From Marimonas lutisalis (lineage in GTDB: Bacteria > Pseudomonadota > Alphaproteobacteria > Rhodobacterales > Rhodobacteraceae), in assembly GCF_005434965.1 (NCBI RefSeq), contig NZ_SKCI01000003.1:1-64000 (forward strand): a DNA stretch of 64,000 bases, given 5' to 3'. Under the pieces are notes generated by a model that had not been told where the DNA came from, did no database searches, and saw only the letters and a list, made by a program, of their open reading frames with translations. Shown here piece by piece: positions 1-7,390 of the stretch (the first letter of the stretch is position 1; each line of letters opens with the position of its first letter). The translations under genes were made by a program, and so were the position numbers.

Positions 1-123
1 CCGCTCGAAAACAACTGGACTACCCGCGAAGACCACGCATCACTGGTCTCATGCCCGAACCGTTCGGGCTCTTCCCGGTACCGAGGAACGGCCTTCCGCC
101 CCCCATGACCGAGGAAAACAAAC
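1..123 (+). other. orphan leader of a lost DUF3489-type gene
   Basis: This stretch matches, with small gaps, the leader of the DUF3489 gene at about 26702-26815. The shared blocks are ACTGGACTACC (14-24 and 26702-26712) and CCACGCATCACTG (33-45 and 26721-26733). A GC-rich part with inverted arms (CCCGAA/TTCGGG here) follows, then a GACCGAGGAAAAC-type Shine-Dalgarno segment where the intact copy has CCGAGGAGACACAC just before its ATG. In this copy the IS6 end begins exactly where the ATG should be, so the gene itself is missing. A second copy of the DUF3489/DUF2924/recombinase cassette therefore once lay here. Confidence 0.7.
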
Positions 124-941
124 GGTGCTGTCAGACGAATTCGAACTCGTCTCTGCAAGGACAGTAGCGCTGTCCATTATGCCGCGCAGAGACCGCGCCA
201 CTCGGCCAGAGCAGCGGTTCTATTCTGTTTGAAATGATCTCGGCTTGAGAGGCTGCGGCCCTGGTTGAAGTGGTTGAAGACGGAGGCGTGAACGGACACG
301 AATTTCTGCAAACTTCTCATTCTCCGAAAGCGCTGCATTGCCCTTTCTCGTCGTCGGAATGGTAAGTGCGAGTTCTCAACGCGGTTGTTCAGCCAGCGGC
401 CACAGGATTGGAGATGATCGCAACCCAAGTCGCGCAAAGCCGCTTGGTATGAAGCAAACCGATCGGTGACCAGCACTTCTGGCTGACCATATCGCCGCAT
501 CAATTTTCTCAGCATTTTCAATGCGGCGCGTTTGTTTCTTCGCTTCGTGACAACGCTCTCCAGGACCTCGCCTTCGTGATCGACGGCCCGCCAAAGATAG
601 TGCCGCTCACCGTTGATCTTCACGAAAACCTCGTCGACATGCCATTGCCATGGCGAGAATGCACGCAGCTGCTGCACACGCCGCCGACGGATCTCAGATG
701 CAAACATCGGGCCAAACCGGTTCCACCAGAACCGGATGGTCTCGTGGCTGACGTCGATGCCTCGCTCATGCAGCAGGTCCTCGACATTGCGGAGTGACAA
801 CGGGAAACGCACATAGAGCATCACTGCCAGGCGGATGATCTCGGGGCTGGTTTTGAAGTACTTGAATGGAGAGCGTTTGGTCATAGCCAGAGGCTACGCA
901 AGCCCCCTGCCCGCCTCAAGCCAAGTTCCTCTGACATGACC
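124..941 (-). mobile_element. IS6-family insertion sequence, complete
   Basis: The element is about 818 bp, with one transposase gene and imperfect terminal inverted repeats. The left end starts GGTGCTGTCAGACGAATT at 124. The right end read inward from 941 is GGTCATGTCAGAGGAACTT. The 8 bp flanks (AAACAAAC left, ACTAGAAG right) are not duplicates, although simple IS6-family insertion normally leaves an 8 bp duplication. This suggests that flanking DNA was lost through an IS6-mediated deletion or replicon fusion. The element separates a DUF3489 leader on the left from a truncated nnrS on the right. Confidence 0.85.
177..884 (-). CDS. IS6-family transposase
   Basis: This 235-residue DDE transposase would catalyse replicative transposition of the surrounding element. 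Its N-terminal helix-turn-helix region starts MTKRSPF and contains GIDVSHETIRFWWNRFG. The catalytic core shows the first Asp in WHVDEVF, the second in VLVTDRFASY and the Glu in NNRVENSH, followed by the basic RRRERAMQRFR stretch typical of IS6/IS26 relatives. The length is normal and the frame is open, so the copy may be active. Three decayed relatives lie at 22342-22541, 56735-56792 and 58471-58620. Confidence 0.95.
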   Translation of the reverse strand: MTKRSPFKYFKTSPEIIRLAVMLYVRFPLSLRNVEDLLHERGIDVSHETIRFWWNRFGPMFASEIRRRRVQQLRAFSPWQWHVDEVFVKINGERHYLWRAVDHEGEVLESVVTKRRNKRAALKMLRKLMRRYGQPEVLVTDRFASYQAALRDLGCDHLQSCGRWLNNRVENSHLPFRRRERAMQRFRRMRSLQKFVSVHASVFNHFNQGRSLSSRDHFKQNRTAALAEWRGLCAA

Positions 942-1636
942 ACTAGAAGAGCCGCGAGCGCCCCCTTGTCGAAGGGCTGCATCGGCGCTGCGGGCAGTAC
1001 GGCGCTGCGCCGTTTCACCAGCCAGTTACGGGTGAAGGACGGCACTATGCGGCCGCCGATGACCGCGATCATCATCACGCCCGCGCCCAGGCCTAGTCGC
1101 AGGCCGTAACCTTGCGCGGCATACTCGCCTTGCGCGGCCTCCCAGTGAAACAGCGCGTTGCCGAGGGCAAAGACCGCGAGCATCGCCAGCACGATTAGAT
1201 TGCGCCAGTTCCGGCCCGCCACGATTTCGCGCCCGATCACCGTGGCCAGTACGACCGGGAAGGCAAGGTCGACCGCCGCCACCAGCAGCCCCGGCAACCC
1301 CGCCGAAAAGATCACAGCCACGCGCCCCACGAGCCACAGCGCCGCCAGTCCGCCCAGCGGCCAGCCGACGATTGGCAGGCGCCCCGTCCAGTTTGGCACC
1401 GCTGTCAGGAGAAAGCCCGCGACAACGGCGCCGAGATAACCGTAGAGGAACTCGTGCGCGTGCCATGACACGGGGTCGAAGGCTGTGGGCAACATCAGGT
1501 GCCCTGACAGCATCGGCACCCAAAGCGCCATCGCGAGCACGGTCCAGACCGCCGCGCCAAAAAAGAACGGGCGGAACCCGTAGGTCAGGATCGCGGGTCC
1601 GGTCCAGGCGCGCATCTGTTCGGCGGTCGAGGTCAT
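942..1636 (-). pseudogene. nnrS: NnrS family heme-copper membrane protein, C-terminally truncated by the IS
   Basis: NnrS proteins are polytopic heme- and copper-containing membrane proteins of about 390-400 residues linked to NO tolerance in denitrifiers. The N-terminal part here is typical: LTYGFRPFFF near residue 20, the WHAHEFLYGY motif near 60 with its conserved His residues, then hydrophobic helices and RIVPSFTRNWL. The native sequence stops at the IS end (941/942) after about 230 residues. The remaining open frame (VVMSEELGLRRAGG...) is encoded by IS DNA. About 160 residues are missing and occur nowhere else in the window. It is the last gene of the operon that starts at 5799. Confidence 0.85.
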
Positions 1637-1656
1637 TTGTGGCGTCCCTTGCGCGC

Positions 1657-2583
1657 TCAGGCCGGCGCGGCGGCGGAAATGCGGCGGTAGCCTGCCGTGC
1701 CATGATAGAAACCGTTGCTCAGGCCCGCATGCCCAATCAGCGTCGCAAGGCGAGCATCAGCCTCGCCTGTCGGCACGCGCCCATCGAGCGCATCACGAAA
1801 CACCTGCGCTACCGCGACCATGTCCACGGCCTGTGGCATCAGCCGCAGGTGCGTGACGCCATCGGCAATCAGATGGGCCGCTTCGGGGAGCAGGTCGACA
1901 TAGCTTTCCGACAGGGTCTGGATGCCGTTCACCCGCAGGATCGGCCGGTCGTCGCGGGTGCGGAGCGGCATGCCGTCGGGGTCTTCTTCACAGACGAACT
2001 GGCAGTTGTCCTTGGTGCGGCCGTGCGCGCGGGCGTGATAGCACCGCGCTGACACAGCCAGAGACGCGCGGCCGAAAACCTGCACCTCGACACCCAGGCC
2101 CAACGCAACTGCTGCCTGCGCCGCGGCTGCAATGGCCGGGGCCGGCATCTCGGCCGGTAGGCAGACATGGGTCGCGCCCTGCCCGGCCATCCAGGCTATC
2201 GTCGCGTCGTTGTAGGCGTTCATGAAGGGGCCGATCCGATGCGGACGCTTACCGCGCGCGTAAAGCCCTGCGGCGTTGTTCACCTCGATCTCGGGCGTGT
2301 CCATCGCGGCCAGATCCTCGGTTGCCTTGCGCTCGCGTTTCAGCATCACCTCGGCCAGCGTTGACAGGATCACGGTCTTGCCTGCGCGCTCCAACCGCTC
2401 GATCGTGGCCGGCAGGTCTGCCTCGTGGAAGGGCGCGCGCTTGGAGCAAATCACCTCGCCCAGATAAACCTCGTCGACGGGCGCCTCATCCGCGATGCGG
2501 GCGTAGAAGTCACGCCGTGCATCCGCGGACCAGTGGTAGGCGATCGGGCCGAGCGTCAGTTTCGTCATGGTATTCACCGCCAT
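1657..2583 (-). CDS. ubiV: UbiV, O2-independent ubiquinone hydroxylation protein (U32 family)
   Basis: UbiV and UbiU form a heterodimer that hydroxylates the ubiquinone ring without oxygen, each subunit carrying a 4Fe-4S cluster. The 308-residue protein has the UbiV cysteine pattern: C46 in VICSKRAPFH, C181 in ARCYHARAHG, and C194 and C198 in DNCQFVCEEDPDG. This matches the four ligands known in E. coli UbiV. The start overlaps the end of ubiU by 10 nt. An internal ATG at 2568 is an alternative start that would give a more typical N terminus. The gene lies in a polycistron with ubiT and ubiU. Confidence 0.92.
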   Translation of the reverse strand: MAVNTMTKLTLGPIAYHWSADARRDFYARIADEAPVDEVYLGEVICSKRAPFHEADLPATIERLERAGKTVILSTLAEVMLKRERKATEDLAAMDTPEIEVNNAAGLYARGKRPHRIGPFMNAYNDATIAWMAGQGATHVCLPAEMPAPAIAAAAQAAVALGLGVEVQVFGRASLAVSARCYHARAHGRTKDNCQFVCEEDPDGMPLRTRDDRPILRVNGIQTLSESYVDLLPEAAHLIADGVTHLRLMPQAVDMVAVAQVFRDALDGRVPTGEADARLATLIGHAGLSNGFYHGTAGYRRISAAAPA

Positions 2584-3572
2584 TTCTTTGTCTCGAAGGC
2601 GCCCTGGGTCTGCTTCTGCCCCTCGGTCAGGGCGATCAGGTCGGCGATGTTTGCCTCGCGTCCGGCCTTGATGTCATCCACCGCTGCGCGGAACGCACGC
2701 ACAACGCCGCGGACATAGCTCTTCGAGCGCTGACGCCCTTCGATCTTGAAAGCATGCACGCCCGCCTCGATTAATTCGGGCAGGAGCCGCGACAGATTCA
2801 GGCTGATCGGTTCCTCGAAGGCGTAGTAGCCCTCGGGGCGATGGGGCGCGGCGTAGCGGCCCTTGCAGATCGTGGGATAGCCGGCCTTCTCATCGACTCC
2901 GAACCGGTCGATGGTGAAACCCGCGAGCTGCGAGGACATCGACCCGTCAGCGTCGCGCACATATTCCACATCTGAGGCGGGCGAGCACACCCCGTCCATG
3001 TTCGTGGATTGACCCGTCAGGTAATTGGTCAGGCTGCACCGCCCTTCCACCATCAGCCCGTGATTGCCGAAGATAAAGGTCTCGATCTCGCAGGGAATTT
3101 CGCGGCGGAGCTGGCGGATCTCGGGGATCGTGAGGATGCGCGGCAGGACCACACGCTTTACACCGAAGTTCTCACAATAGTAGCGGGTCGCCTCGGGCGA
3201 TGAGGCCGCGGCCTGTACCGACAGGTGCAGCCGGATGCCCGGATACGTCCGGGCGATGTAGTCGGCCACGCCCATGTCGGCCACGATGAAGGCATCAACG
3301 CCCAAGCGCGCGCCGGTGTCCGCCGCATGTCGCCAGAGATCGACCTTGCCCGCAGGCGGATAGGTATTCAGCGCCAGCAGCACCTTGGTGCCGCGCGCAT
3401 GGGCATAGGTCACCGCCTCGGCCAGTTCATCGGGGGTGAAGTTCAGCCCCGGGAAGTTCCGCGCATTGGTCGCATCCTGGAAGCCGCAATAAACGGCATC
3501 GGCGCCCGCGTCGACGGCAGTGCGCAGCGCGGCGGGGGTGCCTGCGGGGCAGATCAGTTCGGCAAGGCTCAT
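2574..3572 (-). CDS. ubiU: UbiU, O2-independent ubiquinone hydroxylation protein (U32 family)
   Basis: This 332-residue peptidase-U32-type protein is the partner of UbiV. It starts MSLAELICPAGTPAALR, carries GADAVYCGFQDATNARNF near residue 25, and has the family signature MVEGRCSLTNYLTGQ around 175-188, followed by GVCSPA (C196), PTICKGRY (C236) and KIEGRQRS. Three of the four iron-sulfur Cys positions known in E. coli UbiU are present (C179, C196, C236). The position equal to E. coli Cys169 is Gly172, within FGNHGLM, so His171 or Cys161 may substitute. The start overlaps the ubiT stop by 4 nt (ATGA), implying translational coupling. Confidence 0.92.
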   Translation of the reverse strand: MSLAELICPAGTPAALRTAVDAGADAVYCGFQDATNARNFPGLNFTPDELAEAVTYAHARGTKVLLALNTYPPAGKVDLWRHAADTGARLGVDAFIVADMGVADYIARTYPGIRLHLSVQAAASSPEATRYYCENFGVKRVVLPRILTIPEIRQLRREIPCEIETFIFGNHGLMVEGRCSLTNYLTGQSTNMDGVCSPASDVEYVRDADGSMSSQLAGFTIDRFGVDEKAGYPTICKGRYAAPHRPEGYYAFEEPISLNLSRLLPELIEAGVHAFKIEGRQRSKSYVRGVVRAFRAAVDDIKAGREANIADLIALTEGQKQTQGAFETKKWR

Positions 3573-4096
3573 GCGTATTCCTGCGGTTTGGTGGCATCCG
3601 GATAGGCCCGCCGCAACCGTGCGAGAACCGCCCGTCCGGGAGCTCCGAACATCGCCGACGCCTCCTCGGCCAGCGAGCCGTCCATGTCGTCGAGCGCATT
3701 CCTAAGACGAACGACGGCCTCGGTGTCCCCGCTGACTTCCAGATCGCGCGAGAAGAAGGCCGCGTCGCCGTCCTGCTCGGCGTCGATCAGTTCCAGAAGC
3801 AGCAGGAACCGCCCGCGGATCGTGGCCCCGGCCTGCGGCGCCGTATCGCGCGGCACGGCGCGGAAGACGAGCGCCTGCGGGTCGGGGCGCAGATGCAGCG
3901 CAAAGGGCAGTTCCACGGGGTCGATCAGGAAGTCGGTAGCCTGGTGCGGACCGAGCCGCGCGAAGAGAGACGGGTGCCGCGTCGCGACCCGACGGACAAC
4001 GCGCGTCAGGACCGGTTGCAGCACAAGGCAGGCAAGCCGTGCGATCGCGCCCTCGCCGGGCCGCAACCGGGCAGTTGGTTCGCTCGTCGGGATCAT
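3569..4096 (-). CDS. ubiT: UbiT, SCP2-domain accessory factor of anaerobic ubiquinone synthesis
   Basis: UbiT binds ubiquinone intermediates through an SCP2 lipid-binding fold and is required, with UbiU and UbiV, for O2-independent ubiquinone synthesis. The 175-residue protein shows the expected form: a basic N-terminal helix (VLQPVLTRVVRRVATRHPSLFARLG), the SCP2 core from about residue 55 (DFLIDPVELPFALHLRPD) and the FFSRDLEVSGDTEAVVRLRNALDD segment conserved in the family. Its ATG overlaps the stop of the cyclo-ligase gene upstream, and its stop overlaps the ubiU start. The whole set is therefore tightly coupled. Confidence 0.88.
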   Translation of the reverse strand: MIPTSEPTARLRPGEGAIARLACLVLQPVLTRVVRRVATRHPSLFARLGPHQATDFLIDPVELPFALHLRPDPQALVFRAVPRDTAPQAGATIRGRFLLLLELIDAEQDGDAAFFSRDLEVSGDTEAVVRLRNALDDMDGSLAEEASAMFGAPGRAVLARLRRAYPDATKPQEYA

Positions 4097-4779
4097 GATG
4101 GGTCCTTTCGCTCCCCCGGTACGCCCGTCTCGGTCACGATCCTGTCGAGGGGAATGTCATGGGGCTGCGGGTAGATTGTGGTCAGTCGGGCTGCCGCCAG
4201 CGCGATGCCGATGGTGACGGGCCGCGGCGAGAGCGCGGCCAGTGTCCGGTCGTAATAGCCGCCGCCCCAGCCGAGCCGATAACAGCCTGCATCCCAGCCG
4301 AGGCAGGGCGCAAGCGCGATATCGGGCGTCAGGACCTCCGCCTCGGGCGGCGGAACGGGGATGTTCCAATGGCCGCGCAGCATGCGCATGCCCGGCATCC
4401 ATCGTCGGAACACGAACGGCGCTGCGGTGGTCTCCACCACCGGCAGCGCGATACAGACGCCCGCCGCGTGAAGATCGGACAGGATCGGGCGCAGATCCGG
4501 TTCTCCTCGGATCGGCCAGTAGCCGGCGAGCACGGTCTCCCGGAGGGTCACGCGCGCGGCGAGGACCGTTCCGAGATGACCGCAGATGGAACTGCTCACC
4601 TGCGCCCGTCCTGTCTGGCCCAACCCCTCCCTCAGGCTGGCCAGCCTTGCCCGCTCGGCTCGACGCCAGCGCGCCACGTCGTGCGCCTGCTGCACATCCG
4701 TGCCAAGCGGATCGAAATAGGTCGGGTCCACCTCCGCCGCCATGCAGGGGGGCGAGGCATAGGCTCCCTGTCCACTCAT
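4093..4779 (-). CDS. 5-formyltetrahydrofolate cyclo-ligase family protein
   Basis: The 228-residue product carries the ATP-grasp-like FTHF cyclo-ligase fold. The C-terminal nucleotide-binding motif is clear (LGWGGGYYDRTLA near residue 170), and the basic WRRAERARLASLR region near residue 38 fits the N-terminal helix. Members convert 5-formyl-THF to 5,10-methenyl-THF with ATP. The start at 4779 was chosen because it overlaps the DUF2478 stop (ATGA); the longer open frame upstream reads through DUF2478 in another phase. Why a folate enzyme homologue sits between DUF2478 and ubiT is unclear. It could be a paralogue serving the anaerobic pathway and not the housekeeping enzyme. Confidence 0.8.
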   Translation of the reverse strand: MSGQGAYASPPCMAAEVDPTYFDPLGTDVQQAHDVARWRRAERARLASLREGLGQTGRAQVSSSICGHLGTVLAARVTLRETVLAGYWPIRGEPDLRPILSDLHAAGVCIALPVVETTAAPFVFRRWMPGMRMLRGHWNIPVPPPEAEVLTPDIALAPCLGWDAGCYRLGWGGGYYDRTLAALSPRPVTIGIALAAARLTTIYPQPHDIPLDRIVTETGVPGERKDPS

Positions 4780-5309
4780 GGAGACGCGCCCTCCTCGGCC
4801 ACGGTTCCGACGGCGGCGTTGCACCAGTCCGTGACGGCAGCCTCGGTCGGTGCGAGGATCGTCGCCATGCCATCGGCATAGCGGTCGAACGCGGCCCTGT
4901 GGGTTTCGGAGAGGCCCGTCAGGACAGGAACGCCGCGGGCAAGCGCCTCGGAGATCAGCGCGCGGAAGCCGCGCCCCTCTGCCTCGCTCAGGCCAAACTT
5001 GTTGAGGATCACGAGATCTGCCCGGCCGGACAGAAGCCGCGACATCGCCAACCCGACGGCCTCCTCGAAGGCGCCCGCATCCATCCGGCAGGCTGTGGCG
5101 CCGGGTCCGAGATCCTGCGTGATGCGCCAGCGCGGCCCGTTGGGCAGAAGCCAGAGATCGCAGTCGCACGACCCCGATCCGGCATCGGGCGAGGCCGCGC
5201 GCAACGCGCCCACCAGCCGGACGCCGTCCCGCGTCAGCCGGTCAGCCACCGCGTCCAGAAGACGATCCATCCCGCCGCGCTCCTCGACTGTCACTCCCGC
5301 AAACCGCAT
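4776..5309 (-). CDS. DUF2478 domain protein
   Basis: This 177-residue protein of the DUF2478 family starts MRFAGVTVEERGG and has the family's GSCDCDLWLLPNGPR motif near residue 45, followed by DLVILNKFGLSEAEGRG and a C-terminal LAPTEAAVTDW segment. The NKFG segment and overall layout resemble P-loop-type nucleotide-binding folds, but no standard Walker A is visible. Biochemical function is unknown. The start at 5309 lies 7 nt after the hemerythrin stop, and a longer in-frame start at 5405 would lie inside the hemerythrin gene. The stop overlaps the cyclo-ligase start by 4 nt. Confidence 0.75.
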   Translation of the reverse strand: MRFAGVTVEERGGMDRLLDAVADRLTRDGVRLVGALRAASPDAGSGSCDCDLWLLPNGPRWRITQDLGPGATACRMDAGAFEEAVGLAMSRLLSGRADLVILNKFGLSEAEGRGFRALISEALARGVPVLTGLSETHRAAFDRYADGMATILAPTEAAVTDWCNAAVGTVAEEGASP

Positions 5310-5316
5310 CTTAGCC

Positions 5317-5799
5317 TCAAGCGGGCTCAAAGCGCGGGAACAGCACATCGTTCTCCAGCGCGATATGGGCAGCAAGGTCGTCGAACAGCGCCGCCAGGCC
5401 GCCATAGAGCGAGCGCCAGGAGCCGCAGGCGTGCTCGGGCGGCGTCAGATCGCGGGTGAGCCGCCGGATCAGCGCGATGTTTTCGGCGTGATCGTCGTGG
5501 TCGGCGCGCATGACTGCGATGGGGTGCTCGATGCCCGGCCCGCCGCCTGCGCGCAAGGCCGGAAACAAAATCATCTCCTCCTTTATCATGTGATTCTCCA
5601 TCTCGCCGGCGAGCGTCCGGATGGCGGCGGCGAGCCCCGTCGGCGCGTCGGGATCGTCCGCGTGCACCCGCTCGACCCGGTCGGCCAGCGGCATGAGCGA
5701 GGCGAGATCCTCCCGATGCATCTCGTGGTAGCGCGTCAGGATATGATCAATCAGGGCACCCGTGTCCTGCGGCACTTCCGTTTCAAGGAGGTCGTTCAT
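5317..5799 (-). CDS. hemerythrin-domain protein, DnrN/YtfE-like iron-sulfur repair type
   Basis: This 160-residue four-helix di-iron protein has the hemerythrin ligand set: H19 and H25 in HILTRYHEMH, H70 and E74 in MENHMIKEEMILFP, H92 in EHPIAVM with nearby HDDH, and H145 and E149 in HIALENDVLFP. Such proteins repair iron-sulfur clusters damaged by NO. It lacks the N-terminal ScdA domain seen in full-length RIC proteins. The ATG at 5799 follows GTGAAAGGGCTCGCG, a fair ribosome site; longer in-frame starts would run over the promoter. It heads the minus-strand operon down to nnrS and is divergent from an NsrR gene. Confidence 0.85.
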   Translation of the reverse strand: MNDLLETEVPQDTGALIDHILTRYHEMHREDLASLMPLADRVERVHADDPDAPTGLAAAIRTLAGEMENHMIKEEMILFPALRAGGGPGIEHPIAVMRADHDDHAENIALIRRLTRDLTPPEHACGSWRSLYGGLAALFDDLAAHIALENDVLFPRFEPA

Positions 5800-5854
5800 C
5801 GCGAGCCCTTTCACTGGCGAATCGCCCGGTCCTTGCATGGTCCGAAGCGAATTG

Positions 5855-5867
5855 GTATTTGCAATAC
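5855..5867. promoter_or_regulatory. palindrome between the hemerythrin operon and nsrR, candidate NsrR operator
   Basis: GTATTTGCAATAC is a perfect inverted repeat (GTATT-3-AATAC) in the 118 bp divergent intergenic region. A wider pair (GGTAT...ATACC, 5854-5874) overlaps it, and a CGCAT...ATGCG pair follows at about 5867-5887. The AT-rich arms and location next to an Rrf2-type NO sensor gene fit an NsrR operator controlling both directions. No experimental site was available for comparison. Confidence 0.5.
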
Positions 5868-5917
5868 GCATACCTCTTGCGAATGCGTACTTCAACTACC
5901 AAATCAGGAGCGCGACC

Positions 5918-6331
5918 TTGCGCCTCACCTCTTTCACCGATTACGGCCTGCGCGTGTTGATGCGGATGGCGGGCGCACCCGACCGGGCCTTCACCACCGC
6001 GGAACTGGCCGATGAATTCCGCGTGTCGCGCAACCATCTGGCCAAGGTGATCTCGGCGCTTGCCGCCGCAGGTCTTCTGGAAACCCGGCGCGGCGGTGGG
6101 GGAGGCGCCATGCTGGCCCGCGCGCCCGAGGACATCCGCCTGGGCGATGTGGTGGCGACCCTCGAAGCTGATCAGGCTCTGGTAGAATGCTTCGCCGCCG
6201 GCACCAACAGCTGCACCCTGACTCCGCAATGTCGGTTGAAAGCGCGGCTAGTCCATGCCGAGGCGGCATTTGTCGCCGACCTCAACCGCAGTACCTTGGC
6301 CGATTGCGTTTACCGACCGGAAAACGCCTGA
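5918..6331 (+). CDS. nsrR: NsrR-type Rrf2 transcriptional regulator
   Basis: This 137-residue Rrf2 winged-helix repressor starts MRLTSFTDYGLRVLMRMA (TTG start) with the recognition segment FRVSRNHLAKVISALA near residues 34-49. Three cysteines follow, C91, C99 and C105 (VECFAAGTNSCTLTPQC), matching the NO-sensing iron-sulfur cluster ligands of NsrR. The TTG at 5918 was preferred because AGGAG lies 7 nt upstream and the sequence then begins like other NsrR proteins. It is divergent from the hemerythrin/ubiTUV/nnrS operon, its likely target. The 3' end overlaps the convergent membrane-protein gene by 22 nt. Confidence 0.88.
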   Translation: MRLTSFTDYGLRVLMRMAGAPDRAFTTAELADEFRVSRNHLAKVISALAAAGLLETRRGGGGGAMLARAPEDIRLGDVVATLEADQALVECFAAGTNSCTLTPQCRLKARLVHAEAAFVADLNRSTLADCVYRPENA

Positions 6332-6687
6332 CGCGCCACCCACGCGATCCAGCCCCAGACCGTACTGCGCAGCGTCATGGCGAAAACGGTGCGCATCTCG
6401 AAAGCTCCACCCTGCGCCACATGCAAACCGAACGCCGCGAAGACCAACAGCGTTGCGGCGAAAATCGCGAACGATAGTGGCCAGGCCCATCGCCGCCCCT
6501 GCCACAGGCCGAGACCCGCGACGACATAGGCAAGCCCGGCTAGAGTGTTGAACCACAGCACGAAGGGTACGACTGCCCCCATGTCGGCTGATCCGAGCAA
6601 TGTTCGGCCACCAGAGAAAACGGTCAGCACGCCAAAGGCAATCGCAACACCGCCCGCTATGCGGCGCGTCAGACTGGTTCTAGGCAT
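6310..6687 (-). CDS. small four-helix membrane protein
   Basis: I do not recognise a family for this 125-residue protein. It has about four hydrophobic segments: residues 8-26 (RIAGGVAIAFGVLTVFSGG), about 38-58, about 64-84 (WAWPLSFAIFAATLLVFAAFG) and about 100-120, with basic RRIAGG and GRRW loops. The start at 6687 overlaps the end of the TetR gene by 8 nt, so the two are co-transcribed and the protein is probably under TetR control. Its 3' end overlaps nsrR tail to tail. Confidence 0.65.
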   Translation of the reverse strand: MPRTSLTRRIAGGVAIAFGVLTVFSGGRTLLGSADMGAVVPFVLWFNTLAGLAYVVAGLGLWQGRRWAWPLSFAIFAATLLVFAAFGLHVAQGGAFEMRTVFAMTLRSTVWGWIAWVARQAFSGR

Positions 6688-7294
6688 CGCAAGCGCCCTC
6701 CTTCGCGCGTAGAAGTTCCATCTGCAAGTCAAACAGCCGCAACCCCTCAGGCACGAGCGCAAAGCCCCGCGCGCCAAGCGTCCAGCGGATCGCAACGCCC
6801 TGCACCAGCGACGTCAACAGGATAGCGACATCCTCCGGGCCGACGTTCCGGCGCAGGTGACCCGCCGCCTGAAGATCCCGGATCGCGGCGACAAGACGGC
6901 CCTGGAACGCGCCTAGAAGCTTGCGAAACACCTCGCGCAGGACTGGATTTTCCACCTGTAACTCGCGCGAGAACAGGATCGACGGCAGGGCAGGCGTTTC
7001 AGCAATGGCCGTCAGTTGCGCACCGATCAGCGCTTTCAGGCGCGCCTGCGGCCCGGTGGCGCCCGCCTCGGCCGCAGCCCAGTAACTCTGCAACCGGTCA
7101 GCGATATCCTCGGCCACCGCCAGCCAGAGCGCGCCCTTGGTGGGGAAATGCCGGAAGATCGCAGGCTGACTGACGCCGATGGCACGCGCGACATCCGTGG
7201 TGCTCAGCCGGTCGGGTCCGATCTCATCGGCCAGTCGCAGAACCTCGGCCACGATTTGCGCCTTTCTCTCTTCAGCACTTTGACGGCCCGACAT
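6680..7294 (-). CDS. TetR/AcrR family transcriptional regulator
   Basis: This 204-residue regulator has the TetR DNA-binding domain at residues 10-56, including LSTTDVARAIGVSQPAIFRHFPTKGALW. The C-terminal ligand-binding part is helical. The gene is divergent from the cytochrome b561/RND efflux genes at 7391-12289, and an inverted repeat sits in the 96 bp between them. It therefore probably represses that pump set and its own transcript. The inducer cannot be predicted. Confidence 0.9.
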   Translation of the reverse strand: MSGRQSAEERKAQIVAEVLRLADEIGPDRLSTTDVARAIGVSQPAIFRHFPTKGALWLAVAEDIADRLQSYWAAAEAGATGPQARLKALIGAQLTAIAETPALPSILFSRELQVENPVLREVFRKLLGAFQGRLVAAIRDLQAAGHLRRNVGPEDVAILLTSLVQGVAIRWTLGARGFALVPEGLRLFDLQMELLRAKEGACDA

Positions 7295-7306
7295 GTGTCA
7301 CCTCTT

Positions 7307-7326
7307 GTTAGTTATAACTCACTAAC
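7307..7326. promoter_or_regulatory. TetR-type operator between TetR and b561/RND genes
   Basis: GTTAGT-8-ACTAAC forms an inverted repeat, with the nested perfect 10-mer palindrome AGTTATAACT at 7310-7319 and a further AGTTAT half-site at 7331. Its place 13 bp upstream of the TetR start, and upstream of the b561 gene on the other strand, fits an autoregulatory operator that also controls the efflux genes. Confidence 0.65.
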
Positions 7327-7390
7327 ATATAGTTATGACAACCGCAACCTCTATCCCGAGTCGCGCACCCTGACCGAAAGGATCCTCGCC

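Noticed and set aside
116-949. Target-site duplication around the intact IS6 copy
   Set aside because: The 8 bp flanks differ at most positions, so no duplication can be claimed.
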